A stretch of DNA of 64,000 nt from 40CM-2-70-7 sp035505915 (GCA_035505915.1 DATJQI010000080.1:1-64000); one strand, 5' to 3'; shown: positions 25,316 to 34,556, counted from the first letter of the stretch. A program made the numbers and translations. Notes: generated from the sequence alone by a model not told the origin.

Positions 25316-28300
25316 GCGGGGAAAACGGCAACAACCACCAGATCCGGTACTTCTTCATCCGCCGGCCGGTCCTCGCGGCGGTGATTTCGATCGCGATCAC
25401 GCTGATGGGGATCTTCTCGATCGGGCTCCTGCCCGTGTCGCGCTATCCGCAGATCACCCCTCCGGCGGTGCAGGTCGCGGCCGTCTACCCCGGGGCCACC
25501 GCGCAGGACGTCTCGGACGCGGTGGCCGGGCCCATCGAGGAGCAGCTCTCGGGCCTGCAGGGTCTTCTCTATTACTCGTCCGCCAACGCGTCGGACGGGA
25601 CGATGGGGTTGTCGATTTACTTCGACGTGGACCGCAGCCAGGACCTGGCGCAGGTCGACGTGCAGAACGCCGTGCAGGTGGCCACCCCGCAGCTGCCGGA
25701 CGCGGTGCGTCAGAACGGCCTGACGATCCTCAAAGCGAACTCGGACATCCTCGCGGTGGTGGGCCTGACGTCGACGGATCCCCGCTACGACGCCGCCTAC
25801 CTCACCAACTATCTCAAGCTCTACGTCGAGGACGAGCTGAAGCGCGTGCCGGGGGTCGGGAACGCGCAGACCTTCGGCGGCCTGCAGTTCTCCATGCTGC
25901 TGCAGCTCGATCCGGACAAGATGGCCCAGCTCGGCGTGACGGTGAACGACGTCGCGAACGCGGTGCGGGAGCAGAACGCGACCAACCCCGCGGGCCGGAT
26001 CGGCCGGGAGCCCTCACCCGCCGGTACGCAGCTCACGATCCCCGTCACCACCGAGGGCCGGCTCACCACGCCGGCGCAGTTCGACAGCATCATCGTCTGG
26101 TCCAAGGCCGACGGCTCGGTGATCCGCATCGGCGACATCGGCCACGCCCGCCTCGGCTCCCAGAGCAACGACTTCGCGGCGCGGTTGAACGGACACCCCA
26201 CCGCGTTCGACCTGATCTACCTGCGCCCCGGCGCCAACGCGCTGGCGGTCCGGGAAGCCGTGACCAAGCGCATGGATGAGCTCCAGGCGGGCTTCCCCGC
26301 GGGCATCACGTACTCGGTCCCGTTCGACACCACGCCCTTCGTGACCGCGTCGATCAGCGAGGTGGTGAAGACGCTGATCGAGGCGATGATCCTCGTGTCC
26401 CTCGTGGTCTTTCTGTTCCTGCAGAGCTGGCGGGCGACCCTGATCCCGATGCTGGCGGTCCCCGTCAGCGTCATCGGCACGTTCCTGGGGCTCCGGCTCC
26501 TGGGGATGTCCATCAACGTGCTGACGCTGTTCGCCCTGGTGCTGGCGATCGGCATCGTGGTGGACGACGCCATCGTGGTGATCGAGAACGTCGAGCGCAT
26601 CATGGCGTCCGAGGGCCTGTCGGCCCGCGCCGCCGCCGATCGCGGCATCCAGCAGGTCGCGGGCGCGCTGGTCGCCATCGTGCTCTCCCTGGTGGCGGTC
26701 TTCGTGCCGGTGGCCTTCACCGGCGGCGTCACGGGCGAGCTGTTCAAGCAGTTCGCGATCACGATCGTGATTTCGGTGGTGCTGTCGGGGATCGTGGCCC
26801 TGACGCTCACGCCGGCGCTGTGCGCGTGGCTCCTCAAGGAGTCGAACGAGGCGCACGCGACCGGCTTCTTCGGGAAGTTCAACGCCTGGTTCAAAAAGCT
26901 CACCGGCGACTACGCCGGCGCGGTGGACCGGGTGCTCGAGCGCCCCAAGGCGTGGGTCGGTGCGTTCGCGGTCCTGATCCTCCTGGTCGGCCTGCTCTGG
27001 ACCCGCGTCCAGACCGCCTTCGTCCCTACCGAGGACAAGGGGTACTTCGCGGTCGGCGTTCAGCTGCCCGACGCGGCCTCCCTCCCCCGGACCGAGGACG
27101 TGGTCAAGCGCATCGAGGGCTACCTGCAGGCGGAGCCGGCGGTCCGCAACGTCGTCGCGCTGGTCGGGTTCGACATCCTGAGCCGCGCCAGCCAGACCAA
27201 CAGCGCCGTGATCTTCGTGAACGTGAAGCCCTGGGAGGAGCGCGGCGCGAAGGACGCCATCGACGCGATCATCGGCCGCATCAACGGCCGGCTGTTCATG
27301 ATGCCGGACGCCCAGGCCTTCGCGTTCAACCTGCCGGAGATCTTCGGCCTCGGCACCACCGCGGGAGTGGAGACGAATCTCCAGGCGCGCGCCGGCCAGT
27401 CGGTGCAGGACTTCGCCGGACAGGTGCAGGCATTCGTCGGCGCGGCGAATCAGCTGCCCGCCGCCGCCGGGGTGCAGGCCAACTTCCGGGCCAACGTGCC
27501 GCAGATCTACGTGGACGTCGACCGGGCCGCAGCGAAGGCGCGCGGGGTCCAGCTCTCGGACCTGTACGGCACGCTCCAGGCGATGTTGTCGACGCTCTAC
27601 ATCAACGACTTCAACATCTACGGCAAGACCTACCGGGTGCAGGCCGAAGCGCAGGCGCCGTTCCGCCAGACGCCCGCGGATATCGGACGGCTCTACGTCC
27701 GGGGCGCGAACGAGGCGATGATCCCCGTCTCGGCCCTGGCCCGGGTCGAGTTCCGCAGCGGGCCCACGCTGATCTCCCGGTTCAACGGATTCACGTCGGC
27801 CCTGATCACCGCGGCGCCGAAGCCCGGGCATAGCTCGGGCGAGCTGATGCGGCAGCTGGACGCCCTGATCGCCACCCAGTTCGGCTCGCAGGGACTGGGG
27901 CTGGCCTACTCCGGACAGTCGTACCAGGAGCGCGCCTCGAGCGGCCAGTCCGGGCTCGTCTTCGGCCTGGGACTGATCCTGGTGTTCCTGGTGCTCGCGG
28001 CGCAGTACGAAAGCTGGTCCCTGCCGTTCGCCGTGCTCCTGGGCGTCCCCTTCGGCGTGCTCGGCGCCTACCTGGGCATCTGGCTCCGGGGGCAGCCGTC
28101 GGACATCTACGTCCAGGTGGGGCTCCTGACGGTCGTGGGGCTCGCGGCCAAGAACGCGATTCTGATCGTCGAGTTCGCCAACGAGCTGCGGGACAAGGGC
28201 CACTCGGTGATCTCCGCCGCCGTCGAGGCGGCCCGGGAGCGGTTCCGCCCCATTCTGATGACCTCCCTGGCGTTCGTGTTCGGCGTGTCGCCTCTCGTGG

Positions 28301-28449
28301 TGGCGAGCGGGGCCGGCGCCATCAGCCGGCATTCGATCGGGACCACGGTGTTCGCGGGGATGGTGATCGCGACGACGGTCGGGATCTTCTTCATCCCGCT
28401 CTTCTTCCGGCTCATCCGCGGCTTGGCCGACCGGGGAGGCGCCCAGTGA
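25312..28449 (+). CDS. RND multidrug efflux pump, inner-membrane subunit
   Basis: A 1045-residue AcrB/MexB-type (HAE1) proton-drug antiporter. The proton-relay residues are present: Asp418 and Asp419 in GIVVDDAIVVIE and Lys947 in GLAAKNAILIVEFA. GxSIYFDVDRSQD in the first large loop and the twelve-helix pattern are standard. The full-length, undisrupted frame overlaps the adaptor (ATGA) and the outer-membrane gene (GTGA). HAE1 members export hydrophobic drugs, detergents and metabolites. The actual substrate is unknown. Confidence 0.93.
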   Translation: MSGENGNNHQIRYFFIRRPVLAAVISIAITLMGIFSIGLLPVSRYPQITPPAVQVAAVYPGATAQDVSDAVAGPIEEQLSGLQGLLYYSSANASDGTMGLSIYFDVDRSQDLAQVDVQNAVQVATPQLPDAVRQNGLTILKANSDILAVVGLTSTDPRYDAAYLTNYLKLYVEDELKRVPGVGNAQTFGGLQFSMLLQLDPDKMAQLGVTVNDVANAVREQNATNPAGRIGREPSPAGTQLTIPVTTEGRLTTPAQFDSIIVWSKADGSVIRIGDIGHARLGSQSNDFAARLNGHPTAFDLIYLRPGANALAVREAVTKRMDELQAGFPAGITYSVPFDTTPFVTASISEVVKTLIEAMILVSLVVFLFLQSWRATLIPMLAVPVSVIGTFLGLRLLGMSINVLTLFALVLAIGIVVDDAIVVIENVERIMASEGLSARAAADRGIQQVAGALVAIVLSLVAVFVPVAFTGGVTGELFKQFAITIVISVVLSGIVALTLTPALCAWLLKESNEAHATGFFGKFNAWFKKLTGDYAGAVDRVLERPKAWVGAFAVLILLVGLLWTRVQTAFVPTEDKGYFAVGVQLPDAASLPRTEDVVKRIEGYLQAEPAVRNVVALVGFDILSRASQTNSAVIFVNVKPWEERGAKDAIDAIIGRINGRLFMMPDAQAFAFNLPEIFGLGTTAGVETNLQARAGQSVQDFAGQVQAFVGAANQLPAAAGVQANFRANVPQIYVDVDRAAAKARGVQLSDLYGTLQAMLSTLYINDFNIYGKTYRVQAEAQAPFRQTPADIGRLYVRGANEAMIPVSALARVEFRSGPTLISRFNGFTSALITAAPKPGHSSGELMRQLDALIATQFGSQGLGLAYSGQSYQERASSGQSGLVFGLGLILVFLVLAAQYESWSLPFAVLLGVPFGVLGAYLGIWLRGQPSDIYVQVGLLTVVGLAAKNAILIVEFANELRDKGHSVISAAVEAARERFRPILMTSLAFVFGVSPLVVASGAGAISRHSIGTTVFAGMVIATTVGIFFIPLFFRLIRGLADRGGAQ

Positions 28450-29924
28450 GCCGCCGCGTCGCGCTCGCCCTCGCCCTGCTCACGGGCGCCTGCGCCGTGG
28501 GACCGGGCTATCACCCGGCTCCCGTGGTGCCGCCGGCGTCCCAGGTCGGCTCGGGGAGCTACTCCGACTCGGCCAGATCGTTCTACGATTCCCTGGCGGC
28601 GGCCCGGGCGGCGGACTCGCTGCCCGCGACCGGCGTCGCACCGCTCCCCGCGCATCTCCTGCTGCGCGACTCGATCGCGGACCTCGCGTGGCTCGACATC
28701 CTGCACGACTCCACGCTGAATTCGCTCGTGAGCGTGGCCCTGCGGCAAAACCGGGACCTGGCCACGGCCAAGGCGCGCATCGACGAGTACCGGGCCGACG
28801 TAGGCCTGGCGCGCGCGCCCCTGTTTCCGTCCTTGACCGCCAACGGGAGCATCTCCAAGAACCAGGTCGCGTTCGGCACGCTGGGCGTCTTCAAGTACAA
28901 CGCCATCCGGGTCACGGGAGACGTGGCCTGGGAGCTCGACTTCTGGGGCAAGACCCGGCGCGGGATGCAGGCGGCCAACGCCGATCTCGCGGCTCAGGAC
29001 GCGCTCGAGCAGGCGACCGTGCTGTCGCTGGTGAGCGACGTCGCGGTCGGGTACCTGCAGCTCTTGGAGCTGGACCAGGAGGCGCGGGTGTCGTCCAGCA
29101 CGCTCCAGAGCCGGCAGGCGACCCTCGATCTGGCGCGCCAGCGCTATTCGCGCGGGCTGATCTCGGAGCTCGACGTCCGCCAGTTCGAGGCGCAGGTGGC
29201 GGTTCCGGCGGTGCGGCTCGCCCAGGTGGAGCAGCTCCGCGCCCAGACCGAGCACGCGCTGAACGTCCTCCTGGGTGAGGGCCCCGCCGCGATCCCACGC
29301 TCGGGCATGCTGGCTGAAGCGGCCCGGGCGGTGGCGGTTCCCGACTCCCTCCCCTCGACGCTCCTGTCCCGCCGGCCCGACGTCCGGCAGGCGGAGCGGG
29401 CGTACCGGGCCGCGAGTGCCCGGGTGGGCGTGGCCTTCGCGCAGGAGCTGCCGGACATCACCATCACCGGGTCATACGGATCCCAGTCCGCGACTTCGCG
29501 AGGGCTCTTCACGCCCTCGACCGACGTCTACGTGGCCCAGCTCGGCATCTCGATTCCCCTGTTCGCCGGCGGCGCCAGGACCTCGGCGACGGCGGCCGCG
29601 CGGGCCCGGGCGGAGCAGGCCCGGAACCAGTACGAGCAGGCGGTGCTCCGGGCGCTCCAGGATGCCGGAGACGCGCTGGCGGGCGCGCGGGCGGCCCGGG
29701 ACCAGGTGGCCGCGGCCGAGACCCAGGCGGTGGCGCTCCGGCGGGCCTACGAGTTGGCGGAGGTCCGGTACCGGTCGGGCGTGTCGAACTATCTCGAGGT
29801 GCTGGACGCCGAGCGGAGCCTGTTCGACGCGGAGCTGGCGCTGTCGCAGGCGCAGCTGGGGGAGCTGACCGCCGCGGTCCAGCTGTACAAGGCGCTGGGC
29901 GGGAGCTGGACGGAGAAGAAGTGA
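28446..29924 (+). CDS. RND efflux outer-membrane factor (TolC/OprM-like)
   Basis: A 492-residue outer-membrane lipoprotein: the signal ends in LTGAC and is followed by AVGPGYHPAP, the typical OprM/NodT start. Two OEP repeats follow. A Ser/Ala-rich insert at about 38-75 separates the lipid anchor from the first helix. It starts at GTG 28446 as a GTGA overlap with the pump. With its two partners it should form a complete tripartite channel. Confidence 0.92.
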   Translation: MSRRVALALALLTGACAVGPGYHPAPVVPPASQVGSGSYSDSARSFYDSLAAARAADSLPATGVAPLPAHLLLRDSIADLAWLDILHDSTLNSLVSVALRQNRDLATAKARIDEYRADVGLARAPLFPSLTANGSISKNQVAFGTLGVFKYNAIRVTGDVAWELDFWGKTRRGMQAANADLAAQDALEQATVLSLVSDVAVGYLQLLELDQEARVSSSTLQSRQATLDLARQRYSRGLISELDVRQFEAQVAVPAVRLAQVEQLRAQTEHALNVLLGEGPAAIPRSGMLAEAARAVAVPDSLPSTLLSRRPDVRQAERAYRAASARVGVAFAQELPDITITGSYGSQSATSRGLFTPSTDVYVAQLGISIPLFAGGARTSATAAARARAEQARNQYEQAVLRALQDAGDALAGARAARDQVAAAETQAVALRRAYELAEVRYRSGVSNYLEVLDAERSLFDAELALSQAQLGELTAAVQLYKALGGSWTEKK

Positions 29925-29979
29925 TCAGCCGTCAGCCATCAGCGGGCCGGGCCCGTTGATGGCTGACGACCGGCACTGA
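29925..29979. repeat. Heptamer-periodic hairpin element (unit TCAGCCA)
   Basis: The left arm reads TCAGCCG, TCAGCCA, TCAGCGG in steps of 7. The right arm repeats the complement with the same period. 29931-29946 pairs with 29952-29967 over 16 bp with one G-T wobble and a 5-nt loop. It begins immediately after the outer-membrane-factor stop and lies between convergent genes. It could end transcription, but has no U-tract. Confidence 0.75.
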
Positions 29980-29983
29980 CGAG

Positions 29984-30499
29984 TTAGTTCCCGCCCGGCT
30001 GCGCGGTGGGAGGCAGGATGCCGTTCAACCGGAGGTAGATGGCCTGCATGGCGTAGTGGTCGGACCAGTCGTCCACGAGACCGACGCCGGCCATCGCGCG
30101 CGTGGTGCTCGAGCCGTACCAGTTCACCGGGTTCGCGAGCTTCGCGTCGGTGAGACTGGCGAGGGCGGCGTCGCAGAAGGTGAGCGAGGCCTCGAGCGCC
30201 GCGACCAGCTTGTCCTTCCCGTCGGTCCCCGAGACCTTCGCCGCGTCCGACTTCTTCCCGCCGATGGCCCCGCAGGTAATGCCGTTGTCGTCCGCGATGT
30301 GGGCGATCAGCTCCCCGAACGTCATCTGCGCCGGCGTGGGCTTGAAGCCGTACTTGTCGGCCGGCATCGCCTGGGCGGCGGCCAGGAGATTCTTGCTGTG
30401 CTCACGGGCGGTGCGCTGGATGGCGGTGGACATGGGGTTCTGGGCGGCCAGAGGTGAGGCGACGACGGCGGCGATGAAGAAGGCACGCAGCGGGTGCAT
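29984..30499 (-). CDS. Exported DinB-like protein
   Basis: A 171-residue protein whose ATG 30499 start gives a signal peptide (MHPLRAFFIAAVVASPLAAQ). The mature part is a four-helix DinB/YfiT-type bundle: FGELIAHIADDNGITCGAI holds the first histidine of the usual metal triad, and DDWSDHYAMQAIYLRLNG holds the last. Classic DinB proteins are cytoplasmic; exported forms of unknown activity occur in this type of genome (family knowledge). The thiol substrate, if any, is unknown. Confidence 0.75.
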   Translation of the reverse strand: MHPLRAFFIAAVVASPLAAQNPMSTAIQRTAREHSKNLLAAAQAMPADKYGFKPTPAQMTFGELIAHIADDNGITCGAIGGKKSDAAKVSGTDGKDKLVAALEASLTFCDAALASLTDAKLANPVNWYGSSTTRAMAGVGLVDDWSDHYAMQAIYLRLNGILPPTAQPGGN

Positions 30500-30654
30500 C
30501 GGGACTCCGGAAAAAGGGGGATGGGAAAAGGAACAGGACCGGCAGGCAAAACACAACGGGGCGCTGGCGAGCGGGGTTTCCGCCGGGATGAGTGGTCCCA
30601 ACCCGGGGATGAACGGCCAGGGGACGCGCCCGGTCTCCTCCCGGGCCTTCCGGC

Positions 30655-33303
30655 CTACTCCGCCCGCAGGGCGATCAGGGGATCCACCCGGGCGGCACGC
30701 CGCGCGGGCAGCGCGCTCGCGACCACCGCCACGCCCAGCAACAGGACTCCGGCGCCGAGCAGGAAGAAGGGATTGCGTCCCAACCCATACAGCTCCGCCG
30801 CGATCATCCTTCCGATCCCGAACGCCAGCGGCACGCCCACCAGCACGCCCAGCGACACGAGCACGAGCGCCTGCCGGAACACCAGCCACACGACGGCGGG
30901 GGCCGCGGCGCCGAGCGCCATGCGCACGCCGATCTCCCGGGTGCGCCGGGCGACGCGGTACGACACCACGCCGTACAGGCCGATGGCGGCGAGAATCAGC
31001 GCCACGGCCCCGAAGAGCGCCGCGAGCTCCGCGGTCAGGGTCTGGCGGCTCAACGACGCGTCGATCGAGGCCTCGATGGACTCGGGTCCGTAGGCCTGGA
31101 CCGCCGGGGCCTCGTCGAACACGGCGTTCCGGAGCGCCGCCGAGAGGGCGCGATCGTCACCCGCCGTGCGCACGGTGAGCGTGACCACGGCGAGCGGGCG
31201 GCCCGACACGATCCGCTGGAACTGGGCGAGGGGCAGGTACGCCATCGGCGCCGCGGGCACCTGCAAATCGGTGAAGCGCGCGTCGCCCACCACCCCCACG
31301 ATCTGCAGGATCGAGGTGTCCCGTCCGCCCGCCGTCCGGATGGTCGCCCCCAGGGGGTTCCGGCCGGACAGATACTGCCGGACGAACGCTTCGTTCACGA
31401 TGGCCACGGGTGCGGCGCCGCGGTCGCCGTCGGTGAAGTCCCGCCCCTGCCGCAGCGCGATGCCCACCGTCGAGAAGAACCCGGGAGTCACCGGGTCGAA
31501 CCAGCACTGCATGTTCTCATCCTGCCTCGGCGTATAGCCTTCGACCGAGACCACGGGATTCAAGCCGCGCCCGCCGAAGATGGGCACCGCCTCCGAGAGA
31601 GCCGCCGAGCGCACCCCCGGAATCCGCCCGGCCCGGGCCAGCAGGCGATCGCTGAGGGCGGCGAGTCCTCCGCTCTCGTAGGAGGTGCCGCGGCTGTCGA
31701 GCTCGATGCTCACGTGGCGCTCGGGGGAGAACCCGCCGCTCACGCTTCGCAGGTTCCGGAGGGTCGCCACGAACAACCCCGCGCCATTGAGCAGCACCAG
31801 GGCGAGCGCGATCTGGGCCACCACGATGCTCCGGTCGAGCCATCCGGCACCGCGCGCGGTGGCCGCCCGTCCGCCCTCGTTGAGCGGCCCGACCAGGCCG
31901 GTCCGGGTGGCGCGCCACAGCGGAACGGCGCCGAACAGGATCACGGAGAGCAGGGCCACGGCGGCCGTGAAGAGCAGGACCTCCCCGGTGACGGCGAGTC
32001 CGGCGCGATCCTCGACCGGGCCCGGCAGCTGGTGGGCGATCAGGCGCAGCGCCCAGTGCGCCAGCAGGAGTCCGGCCGCCGCGCCGAGCCCCGCCAGGAG
32101 GCCGCTTTCGACGAGCAGCTGGCCCGCCAGGCGCCCCCGCGAAGCGCCGAGGGAGAGGCGGACCGCCAGCTCGCGTTCCCGCGCCGAGGCGCGCGCGAGC
32201 AGCAGCGTACCGAGATTCGCGCACGCGGCGAGCAGCACCACCCCGGCGGCCCCCAGCAATTCCAACAGCAGGCGGCCGAAAAGCGCCTGGACGTCGAATT
32301 TCCACGACGGAATCCCGTGCGCGATGCCGGTCACCTGCACGCCGCCGGCGTCGGGCGCCGCGGGCGCACAGCACGACCGGTAGGTGGCGTCGAGTCTGGT
32401 GCCGGCGCCCGCGAGGGTCACCCCGTCGGCCAGGCGGCCGACGAGCTGGAGAGCTGCCGAATCCGCGCCGCCCGTTTCCACTGGTGTGCCGCCCACCAGG
32501 GCCTGGGTGCCGAGCGGGATCGCCACCGCGAAGCCGCCGTCATAGGCGAGGCCCTGGAACGATTTCGGCGCCACGCCGATGACCGTGAAGACGGCTCCCC
32601 GCAGGGTGATCGGGCTGCCGACCGCGGCGGGCGCCCGGTGGAACGATTCCGCCCACAGCCCGTCGGAGATGACCGCGACCGGGGCCCGGGTCCGTTCGTC
32701 CTCGGGATCGATCAAACGGCCCACCTGGGCCGCGAGCCCGAGGGTCGGGAAGAAGTTGCCGTCCACGCCATCGACACCCACGGCATCGTGGACCGGGCCG
32801 GCCACGATCGGGACGTGGCCCGTGCCGCCGAGAGCCGTGAGCGACGTGAGCCCCGCGCTCGCGCCGAGGGACCGGTATTCGTTATAGGAGAACTCGTCGT
32901 TCGGCAGATCGGGACCCGAGTGCTGCACGAGCACGAGTCGCTCCGGGTGGGACACGGGGAGAGGCCGGAGCAGGATGGAGTAGATCAGGCTGAAGATCGC
33001 CGAGTTGGCCCCGATCCCGATGGCCAGTGACAAGACCGCCACCGTGGTGAACCCGGGTGTCCGTCGCAGACTGCGCCAGGCGTAGCGCAGGTCCTGGCCG
33101 AGGACGTCGAGCCAGCCGAGCGTGGTCATCCGGCGTCTCTCCTCTTTGTAGTAGGCCCGGCTGCCGAAGCGCGGGCCGCCCTCGGGAAACTCCTGTGCCC
33201 CGAGCTCGAGGTGGTGACGGAACTCTTCGTCCGTTTCGCGGTCGAACTCGCGGGCCCGGAGCAGCGGGCGGAGGCGGTGGCGGATGGCGTCGAGGAGCGA
33301 CAC
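30655..33303 (-). CDS. ADOP-type ABC permease (MacB/FtsX fusion)
   Basis: An 882-residue permease with two FtsX-like halves, each preceded by a MacB-type periplasmic domain: the duplicated orphan permease (ADOP) arrangement. The N-terminal module with FDRETDEEFRHHLEL, then DLRYAWRSLRRTPGFTTVAV and GIGANSAIFSLIYSILLRPL, is characteristic. The second half ends RAARVDPLIALRAE. No ATPase gene is adjacent, as usual for the family. GTG 33303 is 14 nt after padR, so it is co-transcribed with and presumably controlled by PadR. Export substrate unknown. Confidence 0.9.
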   Translation of the reverse strand: MSLLDAIRHRLRPLLRAREFDRETDEEFRHHLELGAQEFPEGGPRFGSRAYYKEERRRMTTLGWLDVLGQDLRYAWRSLRRTPGFTTVAVLSLAIGIGANSAIFSLIYSILLRPLPVSHPERLVLVQHSGPDLPNDEFSYNEYRSLGASAGLTSLTALGGTGHVPIVAGPVHDAVGVDGVDGNFFPTLGLAAQVGRLIDPEDERTRAPVAVISDGLWAESFHRAPAAVGSPITLRGAVFTVIGVAPKSFQGLAYDGGFAVAIPLGTQALVGGTPVETGGADSAALQLVGRLADGVTLAGAGTRLDATYRSCCAPAAPDAGGVQVTGIAHGIPSWKFDVQALFGRLLLELLGAAGVVLLAACANLGTLLLARASARERELAVRLSLGASRGRLAGQLLVESGLLAGLGAAAGLLLAHWALRLIAHQLPGPVEDRAGLAVTGEVLLFTAAVALLSVILFGAVPLWRATRTGLVGPLNEGGRAATARGAGWLDRSIVVAQIALALVLLNGAGLFVATLRNLRSVSGGFSPERHVSIELDSRGTSYESGGLAALSDRLLARAGRIPGVRSAALSEAVPIFGGRGLNPVVSVEGYTPRQDENMQCWFDPVTPGFFSTVGIALRQGRDFTDGDRGAAPVAIVNEAFVRQYLSGRNPLGATIRTAGGRDTSILQIVGVVGDARFTDLQVPAAPMAYLPLAQFQRIVSGRPLAVVTLTVRTAGDDRALSAALRNAVFDEAPAVQAYGPESIEASIDASLSRQTLTAELAALFGAVALILAAIGLYGVVSYRVARRTREIGVRMALGAAAPAVVWLVFRQALVLVSLGVLVGVPLAFGIGRMIAAELYGLGRNPFFLLGAGVLLLGVAVVASALPARRAARVDPLIALRAE

Positions 33304-33317
33304 GGAGGCGGGTCCCG

Positions 33318-33656
33318 CTAGGCTCGTCCGAGGACGCGCGAGACGGCGAGCGCCAGCTGGTCGAAGGCGGAGATTTTCTGGCCGAGGCGCTTCCGTCCGG
33401 AGGCGGTGATGGTGTAGTAGCGGGCGCGGCGCCCGGTGGGCGACTTGGCCCAGGCGGAGGTGACCCAGCCCTTGGCCTGGAGCCGTTCGAGGGCGGGATA
33501 GAGGGACCCCTGCTCCACGCGGAGCGTGTCTTGCGAGCGCCGTTCGATGTGGCGGGCGATGGCGTAGCCGTGCAAGGCGCCGAGCGTGAGGGTCTGGAGG
33601 ATGAGCAGGTCCATGGTGCCGGCGAGGAGCTCGTTGCGCGGGCGGCGGTCGGTCAT
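33318..33656 (-). CDS. PadR-family transcriptional repressor
   Basis: A 112-residue winged-helix regulator. LGALHGYAIARHIE and VEQGSLYPALERLQAKGWV form the DNA-binding helices, and GRRARYYTITASGRKRL is the wing. The C-terminal helix for dimerisation is short, as in subfamily s2. It heads the operon with the ADOP permease. Directly upstream is a perfect 22-bp palindrome that overlaps the promoter, so it probably represses itself and the permease until a ligand or stress releases it. ATG 33656 has no Shine-Dalgarno sequence. Confidence 0.88.
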   Translation of the reverse strand: MTDRRPRNELLAGTMDLLILQTLTLGALHGYAIARHIERRSQDTLRVEQGSLYPALERLQAKGWVTSAWAKSPTGRRARYYTITASGRKRLGQKISAFDQLALAVSRVLGRA

Positions 33657-33663
33657 GACGGGT

Positions 33664-33692
33664 AGAATGACTTCCTATTGATAGGAAGTCAA
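33664..33692 (-). promoter_or_regulatory. PadR operator overlapping the padR-ADOP promoter
   Basis: GACTTCCTAT (33669-33678), a TG centre, and ATAGGAAGTC (33681-33690) form a perfect 10-bp inverted repeat. On the minus strand TTGACT (33692-33687) fits a -35; 17 nt later CATTCT (33669-33664) is a weak -10. The predicted start site falls beside the padR ATG at 33656, which would make the message leaderless. The operator covers the spacer and edges of both hexamers. Confidence 0.75.
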
Positions 33693-33718
33693 GCTACCTA
33701 TGGGGCGAAGAAATACGA

Positions 33719-33747
33719 AGGCCGCCCCGGTCTCCCGAAAGCGGCCT
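33719..33747 (-). terminator. Hairpin downstream of tRNA-Ile
   Basis: AGGCCGC (33719-33725) pairs with GCGGCCT (33741-33747). On the minus strand the stem follows tRNA-Ile by about 43 nt and is followed by a T-rich stretch (TCGTATTTCTT). It probably ends the tRNA transcript, though the U-tract is imperfect. Confidence 0.5.
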
Positions 33748-33754
33748 GAGTCCC

Positions 33755-33782
33755 TTCCGCGTTCCGACTTCCACATTCCGAC
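33755..33782. repeat. Heptamer array, single arm (unit TTCCGAC)
   Basis: Four contiguous heptamers, TTCCGCG, TTCCGAC, TTCCACA and TTCCGAC, end 7 bp from the 3' end of tRNA-Ile. They match the right arm of the elements at 36063 and 41511. No left arm is present, so this looks like a half element. Confidence 0.75.
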
Positions 33783-33789
33783 TGCGTAA

Positions 33790-33863
<74 letters not shown>

Positions 33864-33957
33864 CAACACCAAGGGCCACAAATCTAGTCTCCCGCCACTC
33901 GCCGTGGTACTGCGGCATTTCGCCCGCCGGCACCGGACTGCCGCCCTTCCCGACAAG

Positions 33958-33975
33958 GTATAACCGAAGTATACT
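33958..33975 (+). promoter_or_regulatory. Promoter and putative operator of the mazEF-type pair
   Basis: TATAAC (33959-33964) and TATACT (33970-33975) are both good -10 hexamers just before ATG 33982. GTATA (33958-33962) and TATAC (33970-33974) form an inverted repeat with a 7-nt spacer, a likely site for the ribbon-helix-helix antitoxin. If the second hexamer is used, the mRNA is leaderless. Confidence 0.4.
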
Positions 33976-33981
33976 CCTGGT

Positions 33982-34218
33982 ATGAAAACGGCGATTTCCG
34001 TCCCCGATTCCCTGTTCACCTCGGCCGAGGCCCTGGCCAAGAAGCTCGGGATGTCCCGCAGCCGGCTCTACGCCACCGCCCTCGCCGAGTACGTGGCCAA
34101 GCAGCGCCAGGCCCGCGTGACGGAGCGCCTGAACGCCGTGTACGCCACCGAAGACAGCCGGGTGCCCGAGGACCTGCGCCGCGCGCAGCGGCGCGTGATG
34201 CTGCGGCAGGAGTGGTGA
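33982..34218 (+). CDS. Ribbon-helix-helix antitoxin (MazE-like)
   Basis: A 78-residue protein whose N-terminus MKTAISVPDSLFTSAEALAK is a ribbon-helix-helix DNA-binding domain, followed by KLGMSRSRLYATALAEYV. The charged, probably disordered tail (VTERLNAVYATEDSRVP) would wrap the toxin. It overlaps the toxin gene by 4 nt, the normal type II order of antitoxin first. It has no Shine-Dalgarno sequence and may be read from a leaderless message. Confidence 0.85.
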   Translation: MKTAISVPDSLFTSAEALAKKLGMSRSRLYATALAEYVAKQRQARVTERLNAVYATEDSRVPEDLRRAQRRVMLRQEW

Positions 34219-34556
34219 TCCGGCGGGGAGAACTCTGGTGGGGAGACTTGAACGAGCCCGTGGGCTCGGAGCCCGGGTACACCCGGCCGCTCCTGGTGGT
34301 GCAGTCCGACGGCTTTAACGCGTCCCGGATCGCCACCACCATCACGGTCGGCATCACCGCCAACCTCCGCCTCATCGACGCGCCCGGGAACGTTCTCCTG
34401 CCCCGGCGGGTCTCGGGGCTCCCCAAGGACTCCGTCATCAACGTCTCGCAGATCTACACGATCGACCACACGCTGCTGCGCGACCGGATCGGCCACCTGC
34501 CGGAGGACATCCTCGAACAGGTGGACCAGGGACTCCGGTTCATCTTGTCGCTCTAA
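34215..34556 (+). CDS. MazF/PemK-family endoribonuclease toxin
   Basis: A 113-residue toxin. IRRGELWWGDL and GSEPGYTRPLLVVQSDGFN are the conserved N-terminal strands with the RxPxLVVQ active-site region. The later segment DSVINVSQIYTID carries the usual Ser/Thr-Asp pattern. It would cleave mRNA at short sequences when free of its antitoxin. I use GTG 34215, which overlaps the antitoxin stop as GTGA; GTG 34212 is one codon earlier. The stop overlaps the convergent DUF72 gene by 4 bp. Confidence 0.87.
   Translation: MIRRGELWWGDLNEPVGSEPGYTRPLLVVQSDGFNASRIATTITVGITANLRLIDAPGNVLLPRRVSGLPKDSVINVSQIYTIDHTLLRDRIGHLPEDILEQVDQGLRFILSL

Noticed and set aside
33982..34556. Horizontal island around the toxin-antitoxin pair next to tRNA-Ile
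   Set aside because: No integrase, no duplicated tRNA end and no change in base composition or codon use is visible.
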